The notes under the pieces: generated by a model
What the model was told of the DNA's origin: nothing
Databases searched by the model: none
Seen by the model: the letters and a program-made list of their open reading frames with translations, nothing else
Translations under genes and position numbers: made by a program
Shown: in pieces, positions 42,553 through 51,289 of the stretch
Layout: each line of letters starts with the position of its first letter
Numbering within the stretch: position 1 is the first letter of the stretch
Assembly (NCBI RefSeq): GCF_003807585.1
Contig: NZ_RMBX01000011.1
Span: 62,001 to 126,000 of the forward strand
From: Chitinophaga barathri
GTDB lineage: Bacteria; Bacteroidota; Bacteroidia; Chitinophagales; Chitinophagaceae
Direction: 5' to 3'
Length of the DNA stretch: 64,000 bases

Positions 42553-44988
42553 ATGGATTCAAGAAGAGAATTTCTCCGGAAAGCGGCGCTGCTCACAGGC
42601 ACCGGCGGCCTGGCCACCATGCTGCCCGACACCATCCGCCGCGCCATGGCTATCAACCCCGCGCCCGGCAGCACCTTCCTCGATGCGGAGCACGTCGTGT
42701 TCCTCATGCAGGAAAACCGCTCCTTCGATCATTGCTTCGGCACTCTCAAAGGCGTAAGAGGGTTCAACGATCCCAGGGCGCTAAAAACACCCGAAGCGCC
42801 CAACGTCTTTTTCCAGAAAAACGACAAAGGCGAATATTTCACGCCCTTCCGCATGGATATCAAAGACACCAAAGCCACCTGGATGAGCGCCCTGCCGCAC
42901 TCCTGGAGCGACCAGGTGGACGCGCGGAACCACGGCCATTACGACCGCTGGCTGGATGTAAAACGCTCCGGCAACCGCGAATACAGCAAAATGCCCCTTA
43001 CCATGGGGTATTACAACCGCGAGGATATACCGTTCTATTACGCGCTGGCGGATGCATTCACCGTATGCGACCAGCATTTCTGTTCCTCCCTCACCGGCAC
43101 CACGCCCAACCGTTTATATTTCTGGACGGGCACCATCCGCGAAGAAGCGCACCCGAACGTAAAAGCCAACGTCTGGAACTCGGACGTGGACTACGGCAAA
43201 TGGGCCAAATGGAAAACCTTCCCCGAAGTGCTGGAAGAAAACAACGTAAGCTGGAAGATCTACCAGAACGAGATCAGCGTAGGCGTAGGGTTTGAAGGGG
43301 AAGAGGATTCCTGGCTGGCGAACTTTACGGACAACCCGATCGAATGGTTCAGCCAGTACCATGTGCAATATCATGAGCCGCACCTCGCTTACCTCCGCAA
43401 AATGAAAGAAGAGATGCCCGCACATCTTGCCCAGCTCGAAAAAGAACTGGAAGGCATGGAAAAAGGCTCCAAAACATATATCGACCAGGAGAAAAAGATC
43501 GCCGGCAGGAAAAACGCGCTGCAGCAGGCGCTGGACACCCTGAAGCTGGCGGAGGAAAAGCCTTTCAGCTCATTGCCCGCCATGGAGCAGCAGCTGCACC
43601 GCAAAGCCTTCACGACGAACCGCAACGACCCGGATTATCATTCGCTCTCCCGCCTGCAATACAAAGACGGGGAAACGGAGCGGGAAGTACAGTTGCCCAA
43701 GGGCGACATCCTGCACCAGCTTCGCCAGGACGTAAAGAACAACGAACTGCCCGCCGTATCGTGGATCGTGGCGCCGGAGAATTTCTCGGACCATCCCGGC
43801 GCGCCCTGGTATGGCGCCTGGTATCTCAGTGAAGTGATGGACATCCTCACGCAGAACCCCGAGGTATGGAAAAAGACCATCTTTGTGCTCACCTATGATG
43901 AGAACGACGGGTACTTCGACCATGTGCCGCCCTTCACCGCCCCGGCACCGGGCGCGGGCAAAGTATCCCCGGGCATAGACGCATCACTGGAATGGGTAAC
44001 CAAAGATGCCCAGGCGCAGGGCAGGGGCGTCAGGGAAAGCTCCATCGGGCTGGGATACCGTGTGCCCATGGTAGTGGCTTCGCCCTGGAGCCGCGGCGGG
44101 TTTGTGAACTCCCAGGTGTTTGACCACACTTCCAACCTGCAATTCCTCGAAACCTTCCTCAGCAACAAACTGAAAAAGAAAATAAAGACGGAAAATATCT
44201 CCGGCTGGCGCCGCGCTGTATGCGGTGACCTCACGTCCATCTTCCGCCCTTACAACGGCGAAAAGATCAGCACGCCCGCTTCGCTGGAAAAGGAAAGTTT
44301 TATCGAAACCATCCACAACGCGAAGTTCAAGGCCGCTCCGGCAAACTTCAGGCCCATTACCGGGAAGATCACCGATGCGGCGAAGTACATGCCCGAACAG
44401 GAAAGAGGCATCCGCCCGGCCTGCGCTATTCCATACGAACTGATCGCGGACATCCTTCCGGGGAAAGACGGTAAAACGCTTGCCCTGGAACTGGAAGCGC
44501 GGAATAAACTGTTCAAAGGCAAAAGCGCCGGCGCAGCCTTCAATGTATACGGCGCGAAGATGGAGAACCGGTCCTACGCCGTGTCCGCGGGGGACAAGAT
44601 CAGCGATGAATGGACGGGAGAGGAGCTGAGCGTGTATGGGCCGAACGGGTTCTTCAGGTCTTTTAAAGGGAAGACCGGCAAGTTTCCGCCGGTGGTAGTG
44701 AGAGGGGGGGATACCGTAAAGGGGGATTTTGTGCTCACTTTCCTGAACCCTGAAAAAAAACCGGTAAATGTATATATATCCCATGCCCATACGTCCGGAA
44801 AGGCAAGTCTGAAAGTGGAAGGAAGATACACCGCCACGTATCAGCTGGGGCTTACGCACGGCTGGTACGACATTACTTTAAAACTGCCGGATTATGGCGC
44901 GGAATACCGCTTTGCCGGGCATGTTGAAACGGGTAAGGCCAGTTTCAGCGATCCTGTGATGGGCCGGGATCTTGAATATAAAAAGTAA
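42553..44988 (+). CDS. Tat-exported phospholipase C (phosphocholine-type)
   Basis: This 811-residue enzyme has a twin-arginine signal (SRREFLRKAALLTG) and the phosphoesterase core of the PlcN/PlcH family: HVVFLMQENRSFDHCFGTLK, the DQVDARNHGHYDRW region and FVLTYDENDGYFDHVPPFTA, with metal and active-site residues in these motifs. Two small C-terminal beta domains follow (residues about 630-810). It would cleave phosphatidylcholine or sphingomyelin-like lipids outside the cytoplasm. The start at 42553 places the Tat motif at the N-terminus. Confidence 0.93.
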   Translation: MDSRREFLRKAALLTGTGGLATMLPDTIRRAMAINPAPGSTFLDAEHVVFLMQENRSFDHCFGTLKGVRGFNDPRALKTPEAPNVFFQKNDKGEYFTPFRMDIKDTKATWMSALPHSWSDQVDARNHGHYDRWLDVKRSGNREYSKMPLTMGYYNREDIPFYYALADAFTVCDQHFCSSLTGTTPNRLYFWTGTIREEAHPNVKANVWNSDVDYGKWAKWKTFPEVLEENNVSWKIYQNEISVGVGFEGEEDSWLANFTDNPIEWFSQYHVQYHEPHLAYLRKMKEEMPAHLAQLEKELEGMEKGSKTYIDQEKKIAGRKNALQQALDTLKLAEEKPFSSLPAMEQQLHRKAFTTNRNDPDYHSLSRLQYKDGETEREVQLPKGDILHQLRQDVKNNELPAVSWIVAPENFSDHPGAPWYGAWYLSEVMDILTQNPEVWKKTIFVLTYDENDGYFDHVPPFTAPAPGAGKVSPGIDASLEWVTKDAQAQGRGVRESSIGLGYRVPMVVASPWSRGGFVNSQVFDHTSNLQFLETFLSNKLKKKIKTENISGWRRAVCGDLTSIFRPYNGEKISTPASLEKESFIETIHNAKFKAAPANFRPITGKITDAAKYMPEQERGIRPACAIPYELIADILPGKDGKTLALELEARNKLFKGKSAGAAFNVYGAKMENRSYAVSAGDKISDEWTGEELSVYGPNGFFRSFKGKTGKFPPVVVRGGDTVKGDFVLTFLNPEKKPVNVYISHAHTSGKASLKVEGRYTATYQLGLTHGWYDITLKLPDYGAEYRFAGHVETGKASFSDPVMGRDLEYKK

Positions 44989-45055
44989 AATTCTCTGCTA
45001 AAGTCCTGCTTCGGTGCTGATCCTCCACATGAGTGCCGCAAGCTGGCGCTAAGCC

Positions 45056-45192
45056 CGTCATTGCGAGGAGCAGCAGCGCTAACGTGGGTGGGGCGACGAA
45101 GCAATCTCCTGCATCGAATGGAGGTACGCCAATATCTGGAGATTGCTTCGTCGCGGCTCCTGCACAATCCCCTGCTGCTCCTCGCAATGACG
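45056..45192. repeat. Palindromic interspersed repeat, copy 3 (inverted)
   Basis: This copy is in the opposite orientation to copies 1 and 2: its left outer arm is followed by AGCGCTAACGTGGGTGGGG, the complement of the right-hand spacer of the others. Similarity to copy 1 reaches left to about 44998 (TAAAGTCCTGCTTCGGTGC). Confidence 0.9.
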
Positions 45193-45214
45193 ACCTTTTC
45201 ACATTTATGGATGC

Positions 45215-45808
45215 CTACCTGTACTTCCAGTTCCGGTCCTTTGCCTCCGCGATCTGCTCCACTGCCTTTGCTACGCGTTTCTCCCGGGTGGCGTCGGTTT
45301 TGGCTTCGGCGATCCATTCCGAGTATTCTTTTTTATGCGAATAACTCCAGGCATCCCAGACCTTCAGCGCGGTTTTGTTTTTTTTCAGGGCGGCCAGCAG
45401 TTCTTCGGGCACTACCAGTTCCTTTTTGGGAGCGGCGGCTTTGGCTACTTTAATGCCCTGTTTGTTGAGCTTGTCCGCCTCTTTCAGGTAAGCGATCAGT
45501 ATCTTATCCGAAGGCAGGTCTTCCAGCGAGGTGATGCGCCCCAGGCTGCCCATGGCGTTTTTTTCGCCGGTTTCCAGGATGCCTTCTTTGTCTTCCAGCA
45601 GGCTGCCTTTCCAGAAGCCGAAAGCGCAGTGTTGTTTGAAGGCGGCCATGTTGCAAAGGTTGTCCCCATGCGTGATAAAAAACGGCATGCCCCATTTCAT
45701 GGCTTCGGTGGCATGCGGGCAGGCCTTGTATACAAGGTTGCGGAGGTGCTCCAAAATGGGCCGCGCAAAAGGGGCGGCTTTGGCGATAAAAGCGTCTAAT
45801 GGATCCAT
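45215..45808 (-). CDS. YdeI/OmpD-associated family protein
   Basis: This 197-residue protein has a DUF1801 domain (HATEAMKWGMPFFITHGDNL, FKQHCAFGFWKGSLL) and a C-terminal YdeI-type helical region (LVVPEELLAALKKNKTALKV, FWDAWSYSHKKEYSEWI-like). It is cytoplasmic with no signal peptide. YdeI proteins have been linked to stress and peptide resistance in enterobacteria, but no biochemical role is established. Confidence 0.9.
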   Translation of the reverse strand: MDPLDAFIAKAAPFARPILEHLRNLVYKACPHATEAMKWGMPFFITHGDNLCNMAAFKQHCAFGFWKGSLLEDKEGILETGEKNAMGSLGRITSLEDLPSDKILIAYLKEADKLNKQGIKVAKAAAPKKELVVPEELLAALKKNKTALKVWDAWSYSHKKEYSEWIAEAKTDATREKRVAKAVEQIAEAKDRNWKYR

Positions 45809-45978
45809 GCCCTAATTTAAGGAAAATCCCTATCTTGTATCAAGGCCATATCTACGCCCCACGTGCATAACAAGATTTCCATCCGTATTAATACGCGATT
45901 ATTTCGGGAAGTTATACTTACCCGCGAATGTTCCGGTAACTGTAAATTGCAATCACTCACATAAAACCTCAAACTGTT

Positions 45979-46497
45979 ATGAAAAGATCAACACTCGTGC
46001 CCTGGCTCATCGTCCTGCTGCTGCTGGCCATCCTGATCTACCGGGAGTTCAACCGCAAGATACCTGTGGATATCGGGAAGGTGAAAGAGCACGCGATCAG
46101 CATGAAAGAAGCGGAAGGATATACCAAAGCCTTTACCGAAGCCAAGGCCGCACTCGCACGCCAACTGCCCAACCCCGGCTACCTCGACAGTAACTTCAAC
46201 CTGCCCCAGTGCGAACTGTTCAACAAAGACGCCATCGGCGCCATCCTGAACAAACCCGGTACGGAAGGCCTCCGCGTTTATCTCGGCCTCAACGGGAAAA
46301 AAGAGGTTTGTTTTGTACTGGTGCCTGTTACCGGCAAGGGAAAAGACATTACCGAACGCCTGACCGTACAGTACAACTCCTGGATGCCCGGTGTGTCTTC
46401 CGCCAGGGCCGGTTACCCGGACGATGCCGAAGCCATCGAAAGAGGCCAGCGCTGCCCGCATATGTGCGATGTGGAAAGTCCCTTATCCAATCCATAA
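45979..46497 (+). CDS. Membrane-anchored protein of unknown function
   Basis: This 172-residue protein has one N-terminal membrane span (LVPWLIVLLLLAILIYREF) and a periplasmic domain of about 145 residues with YLDSNFNLPQCELFNKDAIG and GKGKDITERLTVQYNSWMPG. Three Cys near the C-terminus and centre are notable. It is followed 31 bases later by a polytopic membrane gene and then a two-component system, suggesting one transcript. I do not recognise the family. Confidence 0.7.
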   Translation: MKRSTLVPWLIVLLLLAILIYREFNRKIPVDIGKVKEHAISMKEAEGYTKAFTEAKAALARQLPNPGYLDSNFNLPQCELFNKDAIGAILNKPGTEGLRVYLGLNGKKEVCFVLVPVTGKGKDITERLTVQYNSWMPGVSSARAGYPDDAEAIERGQRCPHMCDVESPLSNP

Positions 46498-46528
46498 GAC
46501 TGTTCATGGAATAACCCAGCCTACTGAA

Positions 46529-47191
46529 ATGAATCATACAATAGCAGCAATACTATCTTTTTCAATCGTTATTCCTGTCATCATGGGGCTGATACGCCTG
46601 AGCAAGATACGCGTCAGCTATCAGCCCTTTATGCTCTTCCTCCTGCTGGCCTTTACCGCGGAAATGGTGGGGTTCATCACCGTGAAGATCATCCGGAATA
46701 ATTACATCTCCACCAACGTCTATACCCTGGTGGAAGCCATCGTGATCGCCTGTATCTTTTACGCATGGGGTTTCTTCAGGGAACACAAGCTGCTCTTCCG
46801 CATCGTGCTGGTGCTGTACGCCGGGGTGTGGGTTACGGAAAACCTCATCTTCGGGGACCTGGAAAACCAGATATGCTCCTATTTTATCTTCCTGTATTCG
46901 CTGATCACCGTGCTGCTGTCCATCAACGAGATCAACTATCTCATCGCCGAACGGGGCAACCTGTTCAAAAACGCCAGGTTCCTGATCTGCATAGGGTTTA
47001 TCATCATCTGCGTTTACAGCCTTATCACCGAAGGCACCCAGCTGATAGACCCGGACAATGCCCCGCTTTCCAACAAGATTTTCACATTCTATGTTTATAT
47101 CAATGCATTCGTTAATATTGTTTATGCAGTGGCGGTGTATTTCATGCCCGAAAGGGATGATATCTACTTCTCCAAACGGTTCAATGCATAG
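46529..47191 (+). CDS. Polytopic membrane protein of unknown function
   Basis: This 220-residue protein has about seven hydrophobic segments and short loops, without a known motif. The start at 46529 (MNHTIAAILSFSIVIPVIMG) puts a membrane span first. It lies 8 bases before the histidine kinase gene, so it may supply membrane sensing for a kinase that has only one span of its own. That role is inference. Confidence 0.75.
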   Translation: MNHTIAAILSFSIVIPVIMGLIRLSKIRVSYQPFMLFLLLAFTAEMVGFITVKIIRNNYISTNVYTLVEAIVIACIFYAWGFFREHKLLFRIVLVLYAGVWVTENLIFGDLENQICSYFIFLYSLITVLLSINEINYLIAERGNLFKNARFLICIGFIIICVYSLITEGTQLIDPDNAPLSNKIFTFYVYINAFVNIVYAVAVYFMPERDDIYFSKRFNA

Positions 47192-47199
47192 ATAACCCC

Positions 47200-47940
47200 A
47201 TGGAAGACAGGATACTTTATATCACCATATTCCTCTCCTCACTGCTGGCAGTGATCATCATCTTTTTTATCGCTTCCATCATCCGGTATCACCGCCGCTT
47301 TATCCGCCTGCAAAGAAGCCGCATCACCGCGGAGATCAACCAGCTGGAGAACGAACGCAAAAGGATTGCCACGGACCTGCACGACAGCCTGGGCCCCCTG
47401 CTGTCCAGCGTGAAGCTGAACATCAGCAGCGTGGAAGTAACGGACCCGCAGGACCGGCAGGTGATCAGCAAGTCCACGAAATACATAGACGAGATCATCA
47501 CCAGCATGCGGCAGATCTCGTACAACCTGCTGCCCACCACGCTGGAAAGAAAAGGCCTCCTGGACGCCATCCGCGAATTCAACCGCCACCTTGGGCAGGA
47601 AGATCTCCTGGAAGTGCATGTGTACGCCATGAATGCCATTGCCCCCAATGCGGAGCAGGACATTCACATTTTCCGCATCGTACAGGAGATCATTCACAAT
47701 ACGCTCAAACATGCCGGCGCCACCCGGCTGGATATCGGTTTTAACCAGGATGCGCGTGAACTGCTGGTACTGATCAAAGACAACGGCAAAGGTTTTAACG
47801 TGGAAAAGGCTACGACAGCCTCCAGCGGGCTGGGCCTGAAGAGCCTCGAGATCAGGACGGACATCATGCACGGCACCATCAGAATACAATCCGCGCCGGG
47901 AGAAGGTACGAGTTATTACATCCGCATCCCCCGCGGATAA
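47200..47940 (+). CDS. DesK/NarX-type sensor histidine kinase
   Basis: This 246-residue kinase has one membrane span (ITIFLSSLLAVIIIFFIASI), a HisKA_3 dimerisation domain with the phospho-acceptor H61 in RIATDLHDSLGPLLSSVKLN, and an ATPase domain with EIIHNTLKHAGATRL and SSGLGLKSLEIRTDIMHG. It lacks a periplasmic sensor domain. It partners with the NarL-type regulator 112 bases downstream. Confidence 0.94.
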   Translation: MEDRILYITIFLSSLLAVIIIFFIASIIRYHRRFIRLQRSRITAEINQLENERKRIATDLHDSLGPLLSSVKLNISSVEVTDPQDRQVISKSTKYIDEIITSMRQISYNLLPTTLERKGLLDAIREFNRHLGQEDLLEVHVYAMNAIAPNAEQDIHIFRIVQEIIHNTLKHAGATRLDIGFNQDARELLVLIKDNGKGFNVEKATTASSGLGLKSLEIRTDIMHGTIRIQSAPGEGTSYYIRIPRG

Positions 47941-48052
47941 ACGACTGTTTTTCAGCGCAGCGTCATTGCTTTCATGACATCCCCAGCCCCGCGCAAATAA
48001 TTTGTATATTGCGATGACAACCATATTTTACCGACCCTAAGCAACACTTTTC

Positions 48053-48721
48053 ATGAAATACGATATCAGGCTGGTAGTGGCGGATGACCACGAAATCTTC
48101 CTGGACGGGCTGGCGCTGATGCTTTCCCGGCAGGAGCACATCACCCTGGTAGGGCAGGCCTCCGACGGGCGGGAGCTGGTAGAGCTGGTGAATGCTGAGA
48201 ACCCCGATGTGGTGATGACCGATATCAAAATGCCCCGCATGGACGGCATAGCCGCCACCCGCCTGCTGGTACAGCAAAACCCCGAAGTTCGCGTGATCGC
48301 CCTTTCCATGTTCGACGAAGAAGACCAGATCGTGGAAATGCTGGAAGCGGGCGCCAAAGGATACCTTCTCAAAAATGCCGACAAACAGGAAATCCTCGAC
48401 GCCATTGCCAGCGTATACGAAGACCGTGTGTACTACTGTAAAAGCACCTCCGCAAAGCTGGCCGGCATGATCGCCAAAAGCAAATTCAATCCCTATAAAC
48501 AAAAAGAAGTTATTACTTTCACGGACCGCGAGCAGGAAATTATCAAGCTCATATGCCAACAGTTCACCGCGCAGCAGATAGGTGAACGCATATTCCTGAG
48601 CAAACGCACGGTGGAAGGATACAGGACCCGTATACTGGAGAAAATGAACGTCCGCAACACCGCCGGGGTCGTGATGTACGCCCTGAAAAACAACCTGATC
48701 AGAGAAGAAGACATCCTTTAA
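48053..48721 (+). CDS. NarL/LuxR-family response regulator
   Basis: This 222-residue protein has a receiver domain (LVVADDHE, phospho-acceptor D57 in VVMTDIKMPRMDG, Lys in GYLLKNA) and a C-terminal LuxR-type helix-turn-helix (FTDREQEIIKLICQQFTAQQ, IFLSKRTVEGYRTRILEKMN). It acts with the preceding kinase. The S9 peptidase gene 27 bases downstream is on the same strand and could be in the same transcript. Confidence 0.95.
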   Translation: MKYDIRLVVADDHEIFLDGLALMLSRQEHITLVGQASDGRELVELVNAENPDVVMTDIKMPRMDGIAATRLLVQQNPEVRVIALSMFDEEDQIVEMLEAGAKGYLLKNADKQEILDAIASVYEDRVYYCKSTSAKLAGMIAKSKFNPYKQKEVITFTDREQEIIKLICQQFTAQQIGERIFLSKRTVEGYRTRILEKMNVRNTAGVVMYALKNNLIREEDIL

Positions 48722-48748
48722 ATAAAAAAGACACAACTAAAATCTGCT

Positions 48749-51151
48749 ATGAGAAAATCACTCACTTTACTGGCCCTGCTGGCCTCAGGCGTAGCCTATG
48801 CGCAGGATGCCGTTACCTACCAGCGCCCGCCGGCTGTGATCGAGGAGCTGCTGCTGGCCAAACCCACACCATCCGTAAGTATCGACAAATCCGGCGAATG
48901 GCTGCTGCTCGCCGAGCGTATTTCGTACCCCGGCATAGAAGAGCTGGCCGAGCAGGAACTGCGTATTGCGGGCCTGCGCCTGAACCCGCGCAACTTCAGC
49001 ACCACCCGCGGCACTTATAGCGGGAACCTCCAGTTGAAAAATATCAAAACAAAAGAAACCTTTCCCATCACCGGCCTGCCGGAAGGTCTGCGCGCAAACA
49101 GCCCGCAGTGGAGCCCGGACGGTAAAAAGGTGGCCCTGATGCAGTACGGCCCGGAGCGTGTAGACCTCTACGTGATCACGCTGGCTACGAAGTCCGCCGC
49201 CAAAATAAACACCGCTGCTCTCAACGCCACATCGGGCATGACCTTTACCTGGGTGGACAATAATACCCTCCTGTACAAAACGGTGCCCGCCAATGCCGGT
49301 GCACTCCCCGTAGCGCCGCCCGCCCCGAAAGGCCCCGTGGTACAGGAAAGCAAAGGCCGCAGCGCCGCTTCCCGCACGTACCAGGACCTGATCAAAACGC
49401 CGCATGACGAAACCCTGTTTGCCTACATGACCACCTCGCAGTTTGTGCTGAACAACGGCCAGGGGGAAAAGAACCTCGGCGCCACCGGTATCGCTACTGC
49501 CTTTTCCGTATCGCCGGATAAACAATACCTGATGGTAAGAAAAGTGGAGAAACCATTTTCCTACCTCGTACCGATGTACGGCTTCCCGCATAGCTGGCTG
49601 GTGCTGGACATGCAGGGCCGTGAAGTAAAAAACCTCGCCAAAAATCCTTCCTCGGAAGGCGCCCCTATCGGTTTTGACGATGTGATGGACGTGCGCCGCG
49701 ATTTCTCCTGGAAGGCGGACGATCCGCATACCATCACCTTCACCAAAGCGCTGGACGGCGGCCTTGGCAAACAAAAAGCCGAATACCGCGACGCCGTATA
49801 CGCCATTGACATGGCGGGAGGTGCTGAGCCCAAAGAACTATTCCGCACCAAACGCCGCTTCGACCGGGTAATATGGGGCAATAAAGAAGTGGCGCTCGTA
49901 GAAGAATCCATGTTCGCGGACCGGAAGGAACGCCTCAGCGTTTACAATCAAACCACCGGCAAGCTGGATTCCCTTTTTGAAAAAAGCAGCAACGACGCCT
50001 ACAGCGATATCGGTTCACCGTTTACCATCCGCAACCAGTATGACGAACGCGTGCTGTTCATACAAAAGAACGGCGAGCTGCTGATGCGCTCCCAGGGCTC
50101 TTCCCCGGAAGGCGATATGCCCTTTGTGCAGAGTTATAATCTTAAGACCGGCAAAGGCACCATCCTCTGGCGCTGCCCGGCGAACACTTACGAATATGTA
50201 GTGGAAGCCCTGGACCCGGAAAAACTCATCATGCTTACCTCCCGCGAAACCCAGACCGATGTGCCCAACTATTACATCCGCGACCTCCGCAAACGTTCGC
50301 TCCTGGGCACGCCCGTAACGGATTTTACCAATCCTTACAAAGCGATGGAAGGCGTGAGCAAACAAAAAATATCCTATAAAAGAGAAGACGGCATAGACCT
50401 CACCGGCGACCTGTACCTGCCCAAAGGGTACGATGCCAAAAAAGACGGTCCGCTGCCGGTATTCATCTGGGCGTATCCCCGCGAATACAGGTCCGCCGCG
50501 GACGCCGCACAGGTAAGGGGTTCCCGCTATACCTTCACCCGCGTGGGTTACGGCGGCCCTATCTTCTGGGTGACGCAGGGCTACGCGGTGCTGGACAATG
50601 CGGAGATGCCCATCGTAGGCGAAGGCGGCAGCCAGCCGAACGATAAGTTCATCCCCCAGCTGTATCTCAATGCCCACGCCGCCATCCAGGCACTGGCCAA
50701 AATGGGGGTAGGGGACAGTAACCGCGTGGCGGTAGGCGGCCACAGCTACGGCGCGTTTATGACGGCTAACCTGCTGGCACATACGAAACTGTTCAAAGCC
50801 GGCATCGCACGCAGCGGCGCGTATAACAGGACGCTCACGCCATTTGGTTTCCAGGCGGAAGAACGTACGTACTGGGAAGCGCCCGACGTATATTATAACA
50901 TGAGCCCTTTCAGTTTTGCAGACAAGATCAAAACGCCTTTGCTGATGATCCACGGGGAGCTGGACAACAACCCCGGCACTTTCCCGATCCAGAGCGAACG
51001 GCTCTACAATGCCGTAAAAGGCCATGGCGGCACGGTGCGGTACGTACAGCTGCCCTTTGAAAGCCATGGGTATTCCGCCCGGGAAAACCTGTTGCATATG
51101 CTCTGGGAGCAAAGCCAGTGGCTGGACAAATATGTAAAGGGAGCGAAATAA
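48749..51151 (+). CDS. Secreted S9-family peptidase
   Basis: This 800-residue enzyme has a signal peptide (MRKSLTLLALLASGVAYAQD), a beta-propeller-like N-terminal part and a C-terminal alpha/beta hydrolase domain with the nucleophile motif GGHSYGAFMTANL (Ser near residue 667), an Asp in MIHGELDNNPGTFP and a His in FESHGYS. It is of the glutamyl/prolyl oligopeptidase type and probably acts in the periplasm. A terminator follows. Confidence 0.94.
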   Translation: MRKSLTLLALLASGVAYAQDAVTYQRPPAVIEELLLAKPTPSVSIDKSGEWLLLAERISYPGIEELAEQELRIAGLRLNPRNFSTTRGTYSGNLQLKNIKTKETFPITGLPEGLRANSPQWSPDGKKVALMQYGPERVDLYVITLATKSAAKINTAALNATSGMTFTWVDNNTLLYKTVPANAGALPVAPPAPKGPVVQESKGRSAASRTYQDLIKTPHDETLFAYMTTSQFVLNNGQGEKNLGATGIATAFSVSPDKQYLMVRKVEKPFSYLVPMYGFPHSWLVLDMQGREVKNLAKNPSSEGAPIGFDDVMDVRRDFSWKADDPHTITFTKALDGGLGKQKAEYRDAVYAIDMAGGAEPKELFRTKRRFDRVIWGNKEVALVEESMFADRKERLSVYNQTTGKLDSLFEKSSNDAYSDIGSPFTIRNQYDERVLFIQKNGELLMRSQGSSPEGDMPFVQSYNLKTGKGTILWRCPANTYEYVVEALDPEKLIMLTSRETQTDVPNYYIRDLRKRSLLGTPVTDFTNPYKAMEGVSKQKISYKREDGIDLTGDLYLPKGYDAKKDGPLPVFIWAYPREYRSAADAAQVRGSRYTFTRVGYGGPIFWVTQGYAVLDNAEMPIVGEGGSQPNDKFIPQLYLNAHAAIQALAKMGVGDSNRVAVGGHSYGAFMTANLLAHTKLFKAGIARSGAYNRTLTPFGFQAEERTYWEAPDVYYNMSPFSFADKIKTPLLMIHGELDNNPGTFPIQSERLYNAVKGHGGTVRYVQLPFESHGYSARENLLHMLWEQSQWLDKYVKGAK

Positions 51152-51175
51152 ATACTATTTAAACTTTTCCTGATA

Positions 51176-51212
51176 GACAGTTGCCTGATACCCCGGCAGC
51201 TGTCTTTTTTTT
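51176..51212 (+). terminator. Terminator of the S9 peptidase gene
   Basis: GACAG and TTGCC pair with GGCAGC and TGTC (10-bp stem with small irregularity), followed by eight T residues. Confidence 0.85.
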
Positions 51213-51289
51213 ACCCCTTTCAAAGGTTTTAACACGGATTGGCGTCAAATCTAGCAGAAATACTATCACGCAGAATAACTATCACAATT

